Assembly (NCBI RefSeq): GCF_000426725.1 | Contig: NZ_KE384560.1 | Location: 62,001-126,000 of the forward strand | Source: Sporocytophaga myxococcoides DSM 11118 | GTDB taxonomy: Bacteria; Bacteroidota; Bacteroidia; Cytophagales; Cytophagaceae | Length of the DNA: 64,000 nt | Direction of reading: 5' to 3' | Shown here: positions 54,710 through 63,159 of the stretch, piece by piece | Position numbering within the stretch: the first letter of the stretch is position 1 | Layout: the number at the start of each line of letters is the position of its first letter | Notes under the pieces: model-generated | Told to the model about the DNA's origin: nothing | The model's input: only the letters and a program-made list of their open reading frames with translations | Database searches by the model: none | Made by a program: the position numbers and the translations under genes

Positions 54710-55207
54710 TTATCTCAGGAAAAGTATTATTGAAAAAAAGATAATAAAAATTATCGCGACAATTGTGCTTATACTTTTATACTTATTGATTTTAAGTTTT
54801 AGGGTAATATTTTCTGAACGCAGGAAACGAAATTCCTGAGCTTTGCTGATAGCATTTAAAATACGCTCTACCGAATCATTGTTTTTAATAACATAGTCAA
54901 ATGCACCCGATTTTATCAGATCTATTGCAACCTGAATGTCCGATTGATTTGAAAGAATTATTATTTCTGCATCAGGTAATCGGTCTCTCAAAATTCTCAA
55001 CGTATCCAAACCTTTTAATCCCGGAAGGTTATAGTCAAGAATAAAAATATCGGTGTTTTTTTCAAACTCCAGATTATTAATGAGTTCTTCTGAGTTATTG
55101 TATATTTTAAAATTACAATTTAATAGGTCTTTTATCTTATGTTCAAGGAATAAAGCATATAGTTCGTTGTCCTCAACTAAAGTTATATTGATTTTTATCT
55201 CCTCCAT
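54710..55207 (-). CDS. Receiver-domain protein with C-terminal membrane anchor
   Basis: A 165-residue protein. REC domain 7-122 with the acidic pair in LVEDNE, phosphoacceptor Asp58 in DIFILDYNLPGLKG, Ser in IILSNQ and Lys in VIKNND. A short charged helix follows, then a single hydrophobic segment at the very C-terminus (about 143-164, STIVAIIFIIFFSIILFL). Receiver proteins are normally soluble, so tethering the REC domain to the membrane by its C-terminus is unusual. It is upstream of the REC-HPt gene in the same operon. Confidence 0.88.
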   Translation of the reverse strand: MEEIKINITLVEDNELYALFLEHKIKDLLNCNFKIYNNSEELINNLEFEKNTDIFILDYNLPGLKGLDTLRILRDRLPDAEIIILSNQSDIQVAIDLIKSGAFDYVIKNNDSVERILNAISKAQEFRFLRSENITLKLKINKYKSISTIVAIIFIIFFSIILFLR

Positions 55208-55554
55208 TCTAAAGCTTAAATTTAAAGTCCTATACGCAAGCTGTTGCTAAATGATTCTTAAAAAATTATTAAAAAGACTCTGCCTCGGAGTGATTCCTCT
55301 TAAGGTAAATATATTAAAACATGCTGAAAATTAATAAGATTTGGAAATTTAGTAGGCACTAATGAAAAATAGAAAAGTGCAAAAAACAGACTACCAATGG
55401 TTTGATTGAATTTTTTTAAAAATTCTTATTGAAATAACTTTATTGAATGAAAGGTATGCAGTCAAAAGACTTTAATTGTATTTCGGCCACCCCATTCAAT
55501 CATATAAAATTGATTAAGTGCAAAATAGTAACACCGTGTATTATTTTTGAAATT
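55208..55554. other. Intergenic region between the receiver-protein operon and the Ca2+ ATPase gene
   Basis: About 350 AT-rich bases. Short open frames here are not convincing, and I see no RNA fold, repeat or clean terminator for the ATPase gene, which ends at 55555 on the minus strand. Confidence 0.4.
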
Positions 55555-58200
55555 CTATCCGATTTTATATCTGGACTCTATAAATTTTTGGATTTCATTT
55601 ACCAGGATGGGGCTGATTCCGAGAATTGTTACAATGAACCATTGAAATCTATTCAAAGGAATTACTTCAAATGTTTGTCTTAATATCGGAACGAACATTA
55701 TTAAAACAGTAAGAAAGACCGATGTTAATGTTCCCAGAAACAATTTTTTGTTTTCAAGTAAACCAGTTACCAGAATAGAATCTTTGCTTCTGATATTGAA
55801 GATATTTAAAGCGGAAGATATAGACATGACAATAAAAGCCATAGAGACTCCTAATTCTCTGGACCCGATTTCAGGAGCATTTGCACCTAAGAAGAATCCT
55901 AGTAGGACAATAATTACAAAATTTAAAGAACGTTGGAAAATTTTGAATCCCAATCCATCAGCGAAAACACCGGAATCTTTTCTCAAAGGAAGTCTTTTCA
56001 TGACCCCTCTTTCTGATTTTTCAAATGAAAGGAAGAATCCTGGTATACCATCTGCTATTACATTAACCATCAGGATTTGGACAGCCGTTAGTGGTGCACC
56101 CCAACCTAATGTGACTCCAGCCAGCATTATAAAGATTTGAGCAAAATTTACAGACAACAGGAAATAAATTGTTTTCCTGATATTGTCGAAAGAAGTACGT
56201 CCTTCTTTGATTGCGCTGACAATGGTAGCAAAATTGTCGTCTGTAATAATCATATCAGAAGCATTTTTAGAAACCTCTGTTCCTGTTATACCCATTGCCA
56301 CTCCAACATCTGCAGCTTTCAGAGCCGGGGCATCATTCACTCCATCTCCAGTCATTGCTACAACTTCTCCTTTTGATTGCCACGCCTGTACGATTCGAAT
56401 TTTATCCTGAGGAGATACACGAGCATAAACTGATATATTTTTGATTTTCTCTTTCAGTTCATCATCACTCATCTTAGATAGTTCCAGACCAGTGACTACT
56501 AATTCAGATTTTTCATCTTCTAAGATTCCGATTTCTTTGGCGATTGCCTGAGCCGTGAGCTTATGATCACCTGTAATCATGACCGTCTTAATTCCCGCGT
56601 CTTTTGCTTGTTTTACTGCTTCTTTGGATTCTTCCCTCGGTGGGTCAATCATTCCGATTAATCCGAGAAATTCTAAATTAGTCTCCAAGGTTTCTTCGTT
56701 AATTACTTCTGGATAAGCGGATAATTTTTTCGTAGCAATAGCAATAACTCTCAAAGCTTTTGAAGCGAATTCATCATGGATTGCCAGGGCTTTAATTCTT
56801 TGCTCTTCAGTTTTCCAATTCACCGGGATCCTGTCAAATGCTCCTTTTGTTACTACCAGGTGATTACCATTTTCCAGAAGATGCAGAGTCGTCATTAGTT
56901 TTCTTTTTGAATCGAATGGTAATTCTTCAACTCTGGGAAATTCCCGTTCAGCTTCTACTCTTGTTAAACCTTTTTTATGTAATAATCTGATAATGGCTAA
57001 CTCCGTCGGGTCACCTACTACTTTCTCGTTTTGTTCTTCATCTACTTCTATGGTAGCATTCGAGCAGACTGTCAGTAACACTAACGTCTTCATTTCTTCT
57101 TCTGAAAATTCTTCAGTGGAATAGGTAGGTTCACCTGATTCAATCCAAATCTGTTGAATTTTCATTTTGTTTTGTGTCAAAGTCCCGGTTTTGTCAGAAC
57201 AAATAACAGAAGTATTTCCAATGGTTTCAATCGCAGGAATTTTTCTGATGATGGTATTCTTCTTCACCATGTTGAAGACCCCGCGAGAAAGAATCATAGT
57301 AACAATAATCGGAAGGGTCTCTGGTACTGCAGCCACACCTAAAGAGATACCGATTAATAGCATATCCGGAGTAGAATGGTTGTGGATGAAAATGCCAATT
57401 AAGAATACTGCTATAGCTGCTAATAAGGCAATTAAAGATAATCTTTTAGATAACTGTGCTAGCTTGATTTGAAGAGGAGTTTTCAATTTCTCTGTCTCAT
57501 TCAATAGCTTAGCAATATTACCCATTTCAGTATTCATTGCAGTTTTGACTACTACAGCCCTTCCTCTACCATTCGTTACAAGAGTTCCAGAGAACACCCA
57601 ATCAAATCGATCACCAATGGGGGAATTATCCTGAGAACGGAAATTTTCATTTTTAAGAACAGGCTCAGATTCTCCAGTCAAAGATGCTTCGTCAACTTGA
57701 AGAGAATTCGTCTCCAAAAGCTGACAATCAGCTGTGATAATATCTCCACTGTTAAATTCTGCAATATCACCTGATACGAGCTCATTTGCTTTAATTCTGG
57801 ACTTCTTTCCATCTCTTATGACAGTTGTAGTATTTGTATTAAGTCGTTTAAGAGCCTCTAGAGCTGCCTCTGATTTACTCTCTTGATATACTGCTACGAC
57901 TACATTTATAATAACTATAGAAAGAATCACAAATACTTTAGCCCAACCGCTGCCTTGAGTTACAGCTACGTATCCTGCAATGGCAGCAGCTATCATCAAA
58001 ATGATTGAAGTGATTTCGGTCAAATGGTGAAAAGATTTCTGGAGAAGCGTTTCTTTCTTCTGTTCTTCAAATTCATTGTATCCATTCAGATGTAATCTAT
58101 TTTTAGCTTCTTGTTGAGTTAAACCATTAAGAGAATTGGTTTTCAACCGTTCCACTACTTCTTCTTTTGATTCTTTAAATGTCATAGAATTTCCTATCAT
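55555..58200 (-). CDS. P-type calcium-transporting ATPase (SERCA/PMCA-like)
   Basis: An 881-residue P2-type pump with N-terminal cation-ATPase domain, ten helices, actuator loop TGES (175-178), phosphorylation site SDKTGTLTQNK (Asp336), the nucleotide-binding region, and TGDGVNDAPALKAADVGVAMG in the P domain. The helix 4 ion-binding motif reads PETLP (293-297), where most Ca2+ pumps have PEGLP, so ion choice (Ca2+ or Mn2+) should be treated with care. Start ATG at 58200, or at 58185 (MTFKESKEE). It stands alone and shares no operon. Confidence 0.92.
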   Translation of the reverse strand: MIGNSMTFKESKEEVVERLKTNSLNGLTQQEAKNRLHLNGYNEFEEQKKETLLQKSFHHLTEITSIILMIAAAIAGYVAVTQGSGWAKVFVILSIVIINVVVAVYQESKSEAALEALKRLNTNTTTVIRDGKKSRIKANELVSGDIAEFNSGDIITADCQLLETNSLQVDEASLTGESEPVLKNENFRSQDNSPIGDRFDWVFSGTLVTNGRGRAVVVKTAMNTEMGNIAKLLNETEKLKTPLQIKLAQLSKRLSLIALLAAIAVFLIGIFIHNHSTPDMLLIGISLGVAAVPETLPIIVTMILSRGVFNMVKKNTIIRKIPAIETIGNTSVICSDKTGTLTQNKMKIQQIWIESGEPTYSTEEFSEEEMKTLVLLTVCSNATIEVDEEQNEKVVGDPTELAIIRLLHKKGLTRVEAEREFPRVEELPFDSKRKLMTTLHLLENGNHLVVTKGAFDRIPVNWKTEEQRIKALAIHDEFASKALRVIAIATKKLSAYPEVINEETLETNLEFLGLIGMIDPPREESKEAVKQAKDAGIKTVMITGDHKLTAQAIAKEIGILEDEKSELVVTGLELSKMSDDELKEKIKNISVYARVSPQDKIRIVQAWQSKGEVVAMTGDGVNDAPALKAADVGVAMGITGTEVSKNASDMIITDDNFATIVSAIKEGRTSFDNIRKTIYFLLSVNFAQIFIMLAGVTLGWGAPLTAVQILMVNVIADGIPGFFLSFEKSERGVMKRLPLRKDSGVFADGLGFKIFQRSLNFVIIVLLGFFLGANAPEIGSRELGVSMAFIVMSISSALNIFNIRSKDSILVTGLLENKKLFLGTLTSVFLTVLIMFVPILRQTFEVIPLNRFQWFIVTILGISPILVNEIQKFIESRYKIG

Positions 58201-58344
58201 TTAGCTGATCCTATTATGGAAGCATCGGAAAGAGTTAACCCTTATAAATTGGATAGGTTATTGAAAATATTAAGTGTAACACTTTTTTTTCAGGAGAAGC
58301 TTCGGAGATATGGGAAATGCTATTAGAAGAGATAAAAAAATAAA

Positions 58345-58372
58345 AAAGCCTTCAGATATTTCTGAAGGCTTT
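58345..58372 (-). terminator. Terminator of the first tRNA-Asn gene
   Basis: AGCCTTCAGA / TCTGAAGGCT with a 4-base loop, followed on the minus strand by T-rich sequence. It lies three bases after the tRNA 3' end. The same stem recurs after the second copy. Confidence 0.88.
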
Positions 58373-58375
58373 TGG

Positions 58376-58449
58376 CTCCCCCTGCTGGACTTGAACCAGC
58401 GACCCTCTGATTAACAGTCAGATGCTCTAACCAGCTGAGCTAAGGAGGA
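58376..58449 (-). tRNA. tRNA-Asn (GTT), copy 1
   Basis: Reads TCCTCCTTAGCTCAGCTGGT at its 5' end on the minus strand; acceptor TCCTCCT pairs AGGGGGA, discriminator G. Anticodon arm CTGACTGTTAATCAG gives anticodon GTT; T arm GCTGGTTCAAGTCCAGC. 74 bases, CCA not encoded. The body is identical to copy 2. Confidence 0.96.
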
Positions 58450-58532
58450 ATGTCATTCGTTAGCGGGTAACTATTCGAGAAAACTTATCGAAACACCCAA
58501 AATAAGTTGTAAAGCAATTAAGCAATAAAAAA

Positions 58533-58557
58533 GCCTTCAGAAATTCTGAAGGCCTTT
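58533..58557 (-). terminator. Terminator of the second tRNA-Asn gene
   Basis: GCCTTCAGA / TCTGAAGGC with loop AAT, 58533-58553; on the minus strand T residues follow. It lies between the two tRNA copies and should end the transcript of the upstream copy. Confidence 0.85.
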
Positions 58558-58559
58558 TG

Positions 58560-58633
58560 CTCCCCCTGCTGGACTTGAACCAGCGACCCTCTGATTAACA
58601 GTCAGATGCTCTAACCAGCTGAGCTAAGGAGGA
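58560..58633 (-). tRNA. tRNA-Asn (GTT), copy 2
   Basis: Same 74-base tRNA as copy 1, 184 bases away, with identical acceptor, anticodon (GTT) and T arms. Being upstream on the minus strand, it carries the better promoter. Confidence 0.96.
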
Positions 58634-58654
58634 ATGTTATTCGCTAACGGAGTG

Positions 58655-58685
58655 CAATATTAGCCGATTGAATTTAATTATGCAA
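58655..58685 (-). promoter_or_regulatory. Promoter of tRNA-Asn copy 2
   Basis: On the minus strand TTG (58685-58683), 20 bases, then TAATATTG (58662-58655), which differs by one base from TAnnTTTG. The tRNA 5' end is 21 bases downstream. Confidence 0.55.
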
Positions 58686-58777
58686 TAGCTCTCGAAATAT
58701 TTTTTTAAATTTTTTTTAACTGCTTAATTATATGCGTGATATAATATGGGAAAAACTATGAAAATAGGCATAGGTGT

Positions 58778-58844
58778 CATTTTGTCTTATGTGAATTTGT
58801 GAAAAATGAACAAACAGGACAAATTGGCATTGTGTCTTGTGAGA
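58778..58844. repeat. Pair of imperfect 17-base direct repeats upstream of hsp20
   Basis: CATTTTGTCTTATGTGA (58778-58794) and CATTGTGTCTTGTGAGA (58828-58844) agree at 14 of 17 positions, 50 bases apart, 57-123 bases upstream of the Hsp20 start. They could be operator sites; no known regulator is recognised. Confidence 0.4.
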
Positions 58845-58900
58845 AAATTGAGTGGCATATTTTTTTCTTAATGTCATTTAAATCAAAAATGGAAAATAAT

Positions 58901-59341
58901 ATGACACTATTAGTAAAAGAAAACAGAGAAAAAGATTTCACTCCAAAATCATTTTCAGATTTTATCGATAGCTTTTTCAATGAGGCATCGGCTATACAGA
59001 GTAATCAGGCAAAGTATTTCTCACCTAAAGCTGATATACTAGAAGCGGAGAAAGAATTTCAGATTCAGCTGGCATTACCAGGACTTAAAAAAGAAGATAT
59101 CAAAGTTGATTTTCATGATAAAAGACTAACGGTAAGCGGGGAGAGAAAAGCTGAATTTAAAGAGCAGGGGAAAAAAGTACACGCTTTAGGCACTGCCTAT
59201 GGGCAATTCCACAGATCATTTGTATTGCCAGATGAAATTTCTCATGAGAGTATTCAGGCCGAGTTTAAAGATGGAATTTTATTCATTACAATTCCAAAGG
59301 CTGCAAAAGTTGAAAAGAAATCAGTGATTGAGGTGAAATAA
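58901..59341 (+). CDS. Small heat shock protein, Hsp20 family
   Basis: A 146-residue alpha-crystallin-type chaperone that holds unfolding proteins. The ACD domain spans about 35-135: YFSPKADILEAEKEFQIQLALPGLKKEDI, the GERK strand, and FKDGILFITIPKAA. The C-terminal I-x-I/V-like motif is VIEVK. The frame is open from 58799, but those residues are not like any Hsp20; ATG at 58901 (MTLLVKENREKDF) fits the family, ATG 58889 is an alternative. A strong terminator follows. The HtrA gene lies 108 bases downstream, so two protein-quality genes are side by side. Confidence 0.92.
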   Translation: MTLLVKENREKDFTPKSFSDFIDSFFNEASAIQSNQAKYFSPKADILEAEKEFQIQLALPGLKKEDIKVDFHDKRLTVSGERKAEFKEQGKKVHALGTAYGQFHRSFVLPDEISHESIQAEFKDGILFITIPKAAKVEKKSVIEVK

Positions 59342-59351
59342 TTTGTTCCAG

Positions 59352-59388
59352 AATCCGGAGAAATTTTAAAACTCCGGATTTTTTTAAT
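59352..59388 (+). terminator. Terminator of hsp20
   Basis: AATCCGGAG / CTCCGGATT with an 11-base loop, followed by a run of T residues, 10 bases after the hsp20 stop. Confidence 0.88.
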
Positions 59389-59449
59389 TAAAATACTTGT
59401 TGCATTTTTTCGTTAACGAGAAACAACTCTCAATTTTCTAAAAGTAAGT

Positions 59450-60961
59450 ATGAAAGCAAAACACATTGTTCTTCTGGCTCTCGTCACGTCTTTGCTTGGT
59501 GGGGCCGTTTCCATTTTCGGGTACAAATACCTGGTTGGAGAAAAGTATATTTATTCTGTACAAAACAGGCCACCTGTTGTCCTTTCCAATTATTCTGCAG
59601 ATACAGCTTCTGTTGTAGTGCCGGAAGGACTTAATTTTATTCATGCTGCTGATGCTGCAAGACCTGCAGTAGTCCACATCAAAACTTCTTATGAACCAAA
59701 AAGTCAGGGACAGCAGAAAGTCTACCCGGGAGGACCAATGGATCAGATGTTGAAGGATTTCTTCGGAGAAGGATTTTCAATGCCTGAAGGAAACTATCAA
59801 AACAGTGGACCTCAGGAAGCATCAGGCTCTGGTGTTATCATTTCTGCGGATGGATATATCATTACCAACAACCACGTGGTTGAAAATGCAGATAAAATAG
59901 AAGTTGTTCTTAATGACAAAAGAAGCTTCACAGGAAAGCTTCTAGGTACAGACCCTTCAACGGATTTGGCTCTTGTGAAAATCGAAGAGAATGATCTTCC
60001 TACTGTGACTTACGGTAATTCAGATAATGTAAAAATCGGAGAATGGGTATTAGCTGTTGGTAACCCGTTTAATCTTACTTCAACAGTTACAGCTGGTATC
60101 GTAAGTGCAAAAGCAAGAAACATCAATATTCTGAAGAGCAAAGACAATCTTGCAATAGAGTCTTTTATTCAGACAGATGCTGTTGTAAATCCAGGAAATA
60201 GTGGAGGTGCCCTAGTTAACCTTAGAGGTGAGCTAATAGGTATTAATACTGCCATTGCTTCTCCAACTGGTTCTTATGCTGGTTATTCTTTTGCAGTGCC
60301 TGTTGCCTTGGTAAAGAAAGTTATAAAAGATCTGGCTGAATATGGTACTGTTCAAAGAGCATTACTTGGAGTTAGTATCATGGAGATCAACTCAACTCTT
60401 GCAAAAGAAAAGGGACTTAAAGACGTTACCGGAGTTTATGTCGCCTCTGTAAATCAGTCAAGCGCAGCTGATAAAGCTGGTTTAAAAGAAGGAGATGTTA
60501 TTACTCATGTAAATCAGGTTCCTGTTAACTCTTCAGCTTCATTGCAGGAGAATGTTGCAAGGTTCCGTCCGGGAGATAAAATTAAAGTGAAGTATGTGCG
60601 TGATGGAAAAGAACAAGAAGTTGATGCAGTACTTATGAATACCAAAGGAAACACTCAGCTTGTGAAGAAAGAAGATGTCACAGCTTCAACAAAAACAGTT
60701 GGAGCGAGCTTGATCGATCTTTCAAAAGAAGAAATGAAAAAGTTGGGTATTGATGGTGGAGCAAAAGTTACAAAGCTGCTTCCTGGTAAATTTAAAGATG
60801 CAGGAATTAAAGAGGGCTTTATCATTACTTCATTAGATAAGCAAAAGGTAAAAAATGCTGAAGATCTGATGCACTATCTTGATAGCAATAAATCTGAAGG
60901 CACGCTGGTGGGCGGTGTCTACCCGAATGGACAAAAAGCTTATTACGCAGTTGCCTGGTAA
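59450..60961 (+). CDS. htrA: Do/HtrA-like periplasmic serine protease with two PDZ domains
   Basis: A 503-residue trypsin-like protease for misfolded envelope proteins. N-terminal anchor or signal helix about 5-24. The catalytic triad is His142 (TNNHVVENADK), Asp172 (STDLALVK) and Ser251 (NPGNSGGALVN). PDZ1 spans about 295-390 (RALLGVSIMEIN) and a second PDZ-like domain about 415-500. All catalytic residues are present. It follows hsp20 and has its own terminator. Confidence 0.95.
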   Translation: MKAKHIVLLALVTSLLGGAVSIFGYKYLVGEKYIYSVQNRPPVVLSNYSADTASVVVPEGLNFIHAADAARPAVVHIKTSYEPKSQGQQKVYPGGPMDQMLKDFFGEGFSMPEGNYQNSGPQEASGSGVIISADGYIITNNHVVENADKIEVVLNDKRSFTGKLLGTDPSTDLALVKIEENDLPTVTYGNSDNVKIGEWVLAVGNPFNLTSTVTAGIVSAKARNINILKSKDNLAIESFIQTDAVVNPGNSGGALVNLRGELIGINTAIASPTGSYAGYSFAVPVALVKKVIKDLAEYGTVQRALLGVSIMEINSTLAKEKGLKDVTGVYVASVNQSSAADKAGLKEGDVITHVNQVPVNSSASLQENVARFRPGDKIKVKYVRDGKEQEVDAVLMNTKGNTQLVKKEDVTASTKTVGASLIDLSKEEMKKLGIDGGAKVTKLLPGKFKDAGIKEGFIITSLDKQKVKNAEDLMHYLDSNKSEGTLVGGVYPNGQKAYYAVAW

Positions 60962-60988
60962 GAGTTGGGATTATCATTAAATAATTTG

Positions 60989-61020
60989 AAAGGCGTCGAA
61001 TAGACGCCTTTCTTTTTTTG
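60989..61020 (+). terminator. Terminator of htrA
   Basis: AAAGGCGTC / GACGCCTTT with a 5-base loop, followed by CTTTTTTTG, 28 bases after the stop. Confidence 0.9.
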
Positions 61021-61090
61021 TTTTACTTTAAAATCAAAACAATTTTTTACAGATTAGCATTTATATTGATCAATCGAAAATTCTTCATCA

Positions 61091-62659
61091 ATGAAACTGA
61101 ATTTAAAAGGAGCAGAAAAAATAGACTTTGCAGGTATTCTGACAGAGCTGGGCTTAAAAAATATCAATCCTGCCTTTAGTACAGGAAGACTTGATGCCGG
61201 AAAAGGAAAGAGGACTATAAAAGAAATATTCTCTCCAGTAGATGGAGGCTCAATTTCTAAAGTATATTTCGCAAATGATGAAGATTATGAGCATGTAATT
61301 GTAACCGCACAAAAAGCTTTTGAAGAATGGAGAAAGTGGCCTGCTCCGAAAAGAGGTGACATTGTAAGGCAGATAGGAAACAGGCTTCGTGAACATAAAG
61401 ATGCACTTGGCAAATTGGTAACCTGGGAAACCGGTAAAATAATGCAGGAAGGATGGGGAGAAGTGCAGGAGATGATTGATATCTGCGACTTGGCAGTTGG
61501 CTTATCAAGACAGCTTCAAGGATTTACAATGCATTCAGAACGTCCGGAACACAGAATGTACGATCAGTATCATCCTCTCGGATTGGTAGGAATTATATCA
61601 GCATTTAATTTTCCAGTTGCTGTTTGGTCCTGGAATGCTATGTTGGCTGTTGTCTGTGGAGATGTATGTATCTGGAAACCCTCTGAGAAAACTCCACTTA
61701 CAGCTGTAGCTTGTCAGAATATCATAAAGCAGGTGCTAAAGGAAAATCAGGTTCCAGAAGGTGTATTCAGCTATATCATAGGTGGAGCAGAGATAGGATC
61801 CAAGCTATCTGAAGATACAAGGATTCCTCTTATTTCAGCTACCGGTTCTACAAGAATGGGTAAAAAAGTTGGAGAAAAGGTGGGGGCAAGGCTTGGTAAA
61901 TCTTTACTGGAACTTGGAGGGAATAATGCCATCATCGTAACTGAGAAAGCTGATCTTGATCTGGCAATCAGAGCAATTGTTTTCGGAGCAGTTGGCACTT
62001 GTGGTCAGAGATGCACAACTACAAGAAGAATAATCGTACATGAAAATGTATATGATGTTGTAAAAAAGAGATTGAAAAAGATTTATAATGACCTTCCGAT
62101 TGGTAATCCTTTTAAACAAGGTATTTTAGTAGGACCACTGATTGACAAGGCTGCAACTGAGAATTATCTGGCAGCACTTAAAAAAGTCGTTAAAGAAGGC
62201 GGAAAGCTCGTAACAGGTGGAACTGTTATCGAAAGCAAAGACTACCATACTGGTACTTATGTATATCCAGCATTGGTAGAGGCAAAGAATGAATTTTCAA
62301 CTGTTCAGGAAGAAACATTTGCTCCTATACTATATCTGATTAAGTATTCAGGGCCTGTGACTGAGGCGATAAGAATCCAGAATGATGTGAAACAAGGATT
62401 GTCTTCTTCAATTTTTTCAAATGATATCAGAGAAACTGAAACATTTCTTTCACATTTTGGTTCTGACTGTGGTATCGCCAACGTGAATATAGGAACTTCC
62501 GGCGCAGAAATTGGCGGAGCATTTGGAGGAGAGAAGGAGACAGGAGGAGGGAGAGAGTCAGGTTCAGATGCGTGGAAAGTTTATATGCGAAGACAAACCA
62601 ATACAATCAATTTTAGCTCAAAACTACCTCTGGCTCAAGGGATCAAGTTTGATTTATAG
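61091..62659 (+). CDS. Aldehyde dehydrogenase, ALDH7 (antiquitin, aminoadipate semialdehyde dehydrogenase) family
   Basis: A 522-residue NAD(P)-dependent aldehyde dehydrogenase. The catalytic cysteine is Cys308 in GTCGQRCTTTRR and the general base Glu274 in LLELGGNN; the NAD-binding GSTRMG is at 252-257. The sequence around the active site and the GGGRESGSDAWK tail match ALDH7A1-type enzymes, which oxidise alpha-aminoadipate semialdehyde in lysine breakdown, and also betaine aldehyde-like substrates. Lysine degradation genes are not nearby, so the substrate is inferred from family only. Confidence 0.93.
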   Translation: MKLNLKGAEKIDFAGILTELGLKNINPAFSTGRLDAGKGKRTIKEIFSPVDGGSISKVYFANDEDYEHVIVTAQKAFEEWRKWPAPKRGDIVRQIGNRLREHKDALGKLVTWETGKIMQEGWGEVQEMIDICDLAVGLSRQLQGFTMHSERPEHRMYDQYHPLGLVGIISAFNFPVAVWSWNAMLAVVCGDVCIWKPSEKTPLTAVACQNIIKQVLKENQVPEGVFSYIIGGAEIGSKLSEDTRIPLISATGSTRMGKKVGEKVGARLGKSLLELGGNNAIIVTEKADLDLAIRAIVFGAVGTCGQRCTTTRRIIVHENVYDVVKKRLKKIYNDLPIGNPFKQGILVGPLIDKAATENYLAALKKVVKEGGKLVTGGTVIESKDYHTGTYVYPALVEAKNEFSTVQEETFAPILYLIKYSGPVTEAIRIQNDVKQGLSSSIFSNDIRETETFLSHFGSDCGIANVNIGTSGAEIGGAFGGEKETGGGRESGSDAWKVYMRRQTNTINFSSKLPLAQGIKFDL

Positions 62660-62680
62660 GTACCTGAGTAAAATTATTCT

Positions 62681-62710
62681 TTTGAAGTGTCCATTTTGTT
62701 TTTAATTTAG
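62681..62710 (+). promoter_or_regulatory. Promoter candidate of the single-domain response regulator
   Basis: TTTG (62681-62684), 18 bases, TAATTTAG (62703-62710). The -7 element differs by one base from the consensus and the spacer is one short, so this is tentative. The ATG is 29 bases downstream. Confidence 0.35.
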
Positions 62711-62739
62711 CGAGATATTTAAAAAAGTTAAGATTTTTT

Positions 62740-63153
62740 ATGGCTTCCAATGGAAAGAAGTATTACGCTGTAATGCTTGTTGATGACAACGAAATCGATA
62801 ATCTAATCAATCAGAAGATGATTGAAGCCGCTAATATCTGCGAGCACATTTTCGTACATTCGGGAGCAAAAAGCGCAATAGAGTTTTTGAAAAATATTGA
62901 AAAGCTCGCAAAAGGCCCGCTGGATCTTTATCTTCCTGAAATCATTTTTCTGGATATTGACATGCCTCTGATGGATGGTTTTCAATTTCTGGATGAATTC
63001 GAAAAATTGAGCGACAGTATTAAGGCTCACAGCAAGGTGATCATGCTAACTTCCTCTCTGAATCCTCAGGATATGAATAAGGCGAAGAAAAATCAATATG
63101 TCTTAAAATACATCAATAAACCTTTAACTCAGGAGAATCTAAAAAAACTTTAG
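62740..63153 (+). CDS. Single-domain response regulator (CheY/Rcp1-like)
   Basis: A 137-residue stand-alone receiver domain. Acidic pair in MLVDDNEID, phosphoacceptor Asp72 in IIFLDIDMPLMDG, Thr/Ser in IMLTSSL and Lys in INKPLT are all present. The sequence is closer to Rcp1-type response regulators, common in Bacteroidetes, than to CheY of chemotaxis operons. There is no output domain, so it acts through protein contact. The last codons form the stem of a hairpin shared with the convergent neighbour. Confidence 0.92.
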   Translation: MASNGKKYYAVMLVDDNEIDNLINQKMIEAANICEHIFVHSGAKSAIEFLKNIEKLAKGPLDLYLPEIIFLDIDMPLMDGFQFLDEFEKLSDSIKAHSKVIMLTSSLNPQDMNKAKKNQYVLKYINKPLTQENLKKL

Positions 63154-63159
63154 ATTCTC
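63133..63159. repeat. Hairpin at the junction of two convergent genes
   Basis: GAGAATCTAAA (63133-63143) and TTTAGATTCTC (63149-63159) form a perfect 11-base stem. It includes the stop codon of the response regulator (63151-63153) and lies directly before the stop of the convergent gene. No long T run follows on either strand, so termination strength is uncertain. Confidence 0.65.

Noticed and set aside
55447-55683. 78-residue plus-strand ORF
   Set aside because: It runs into the antisense of the Ca2+ ATPase C-terminus and shows no conserved feature.
58374-58633. Repeat array that might look like CRISPR
   Set aside because: The only repeats are two tRNA genes with terminators; there are no short spacers and no cas genes.
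58826-58843. Sigma-54-like promoter (TTGGCAT...TTGTG) upstream of hsp20
   Set aside because: The spacing between the GG and the GC-like element is 13, not 12, and the second element lacks GC. It overlaps the direct repeat and fits that better.
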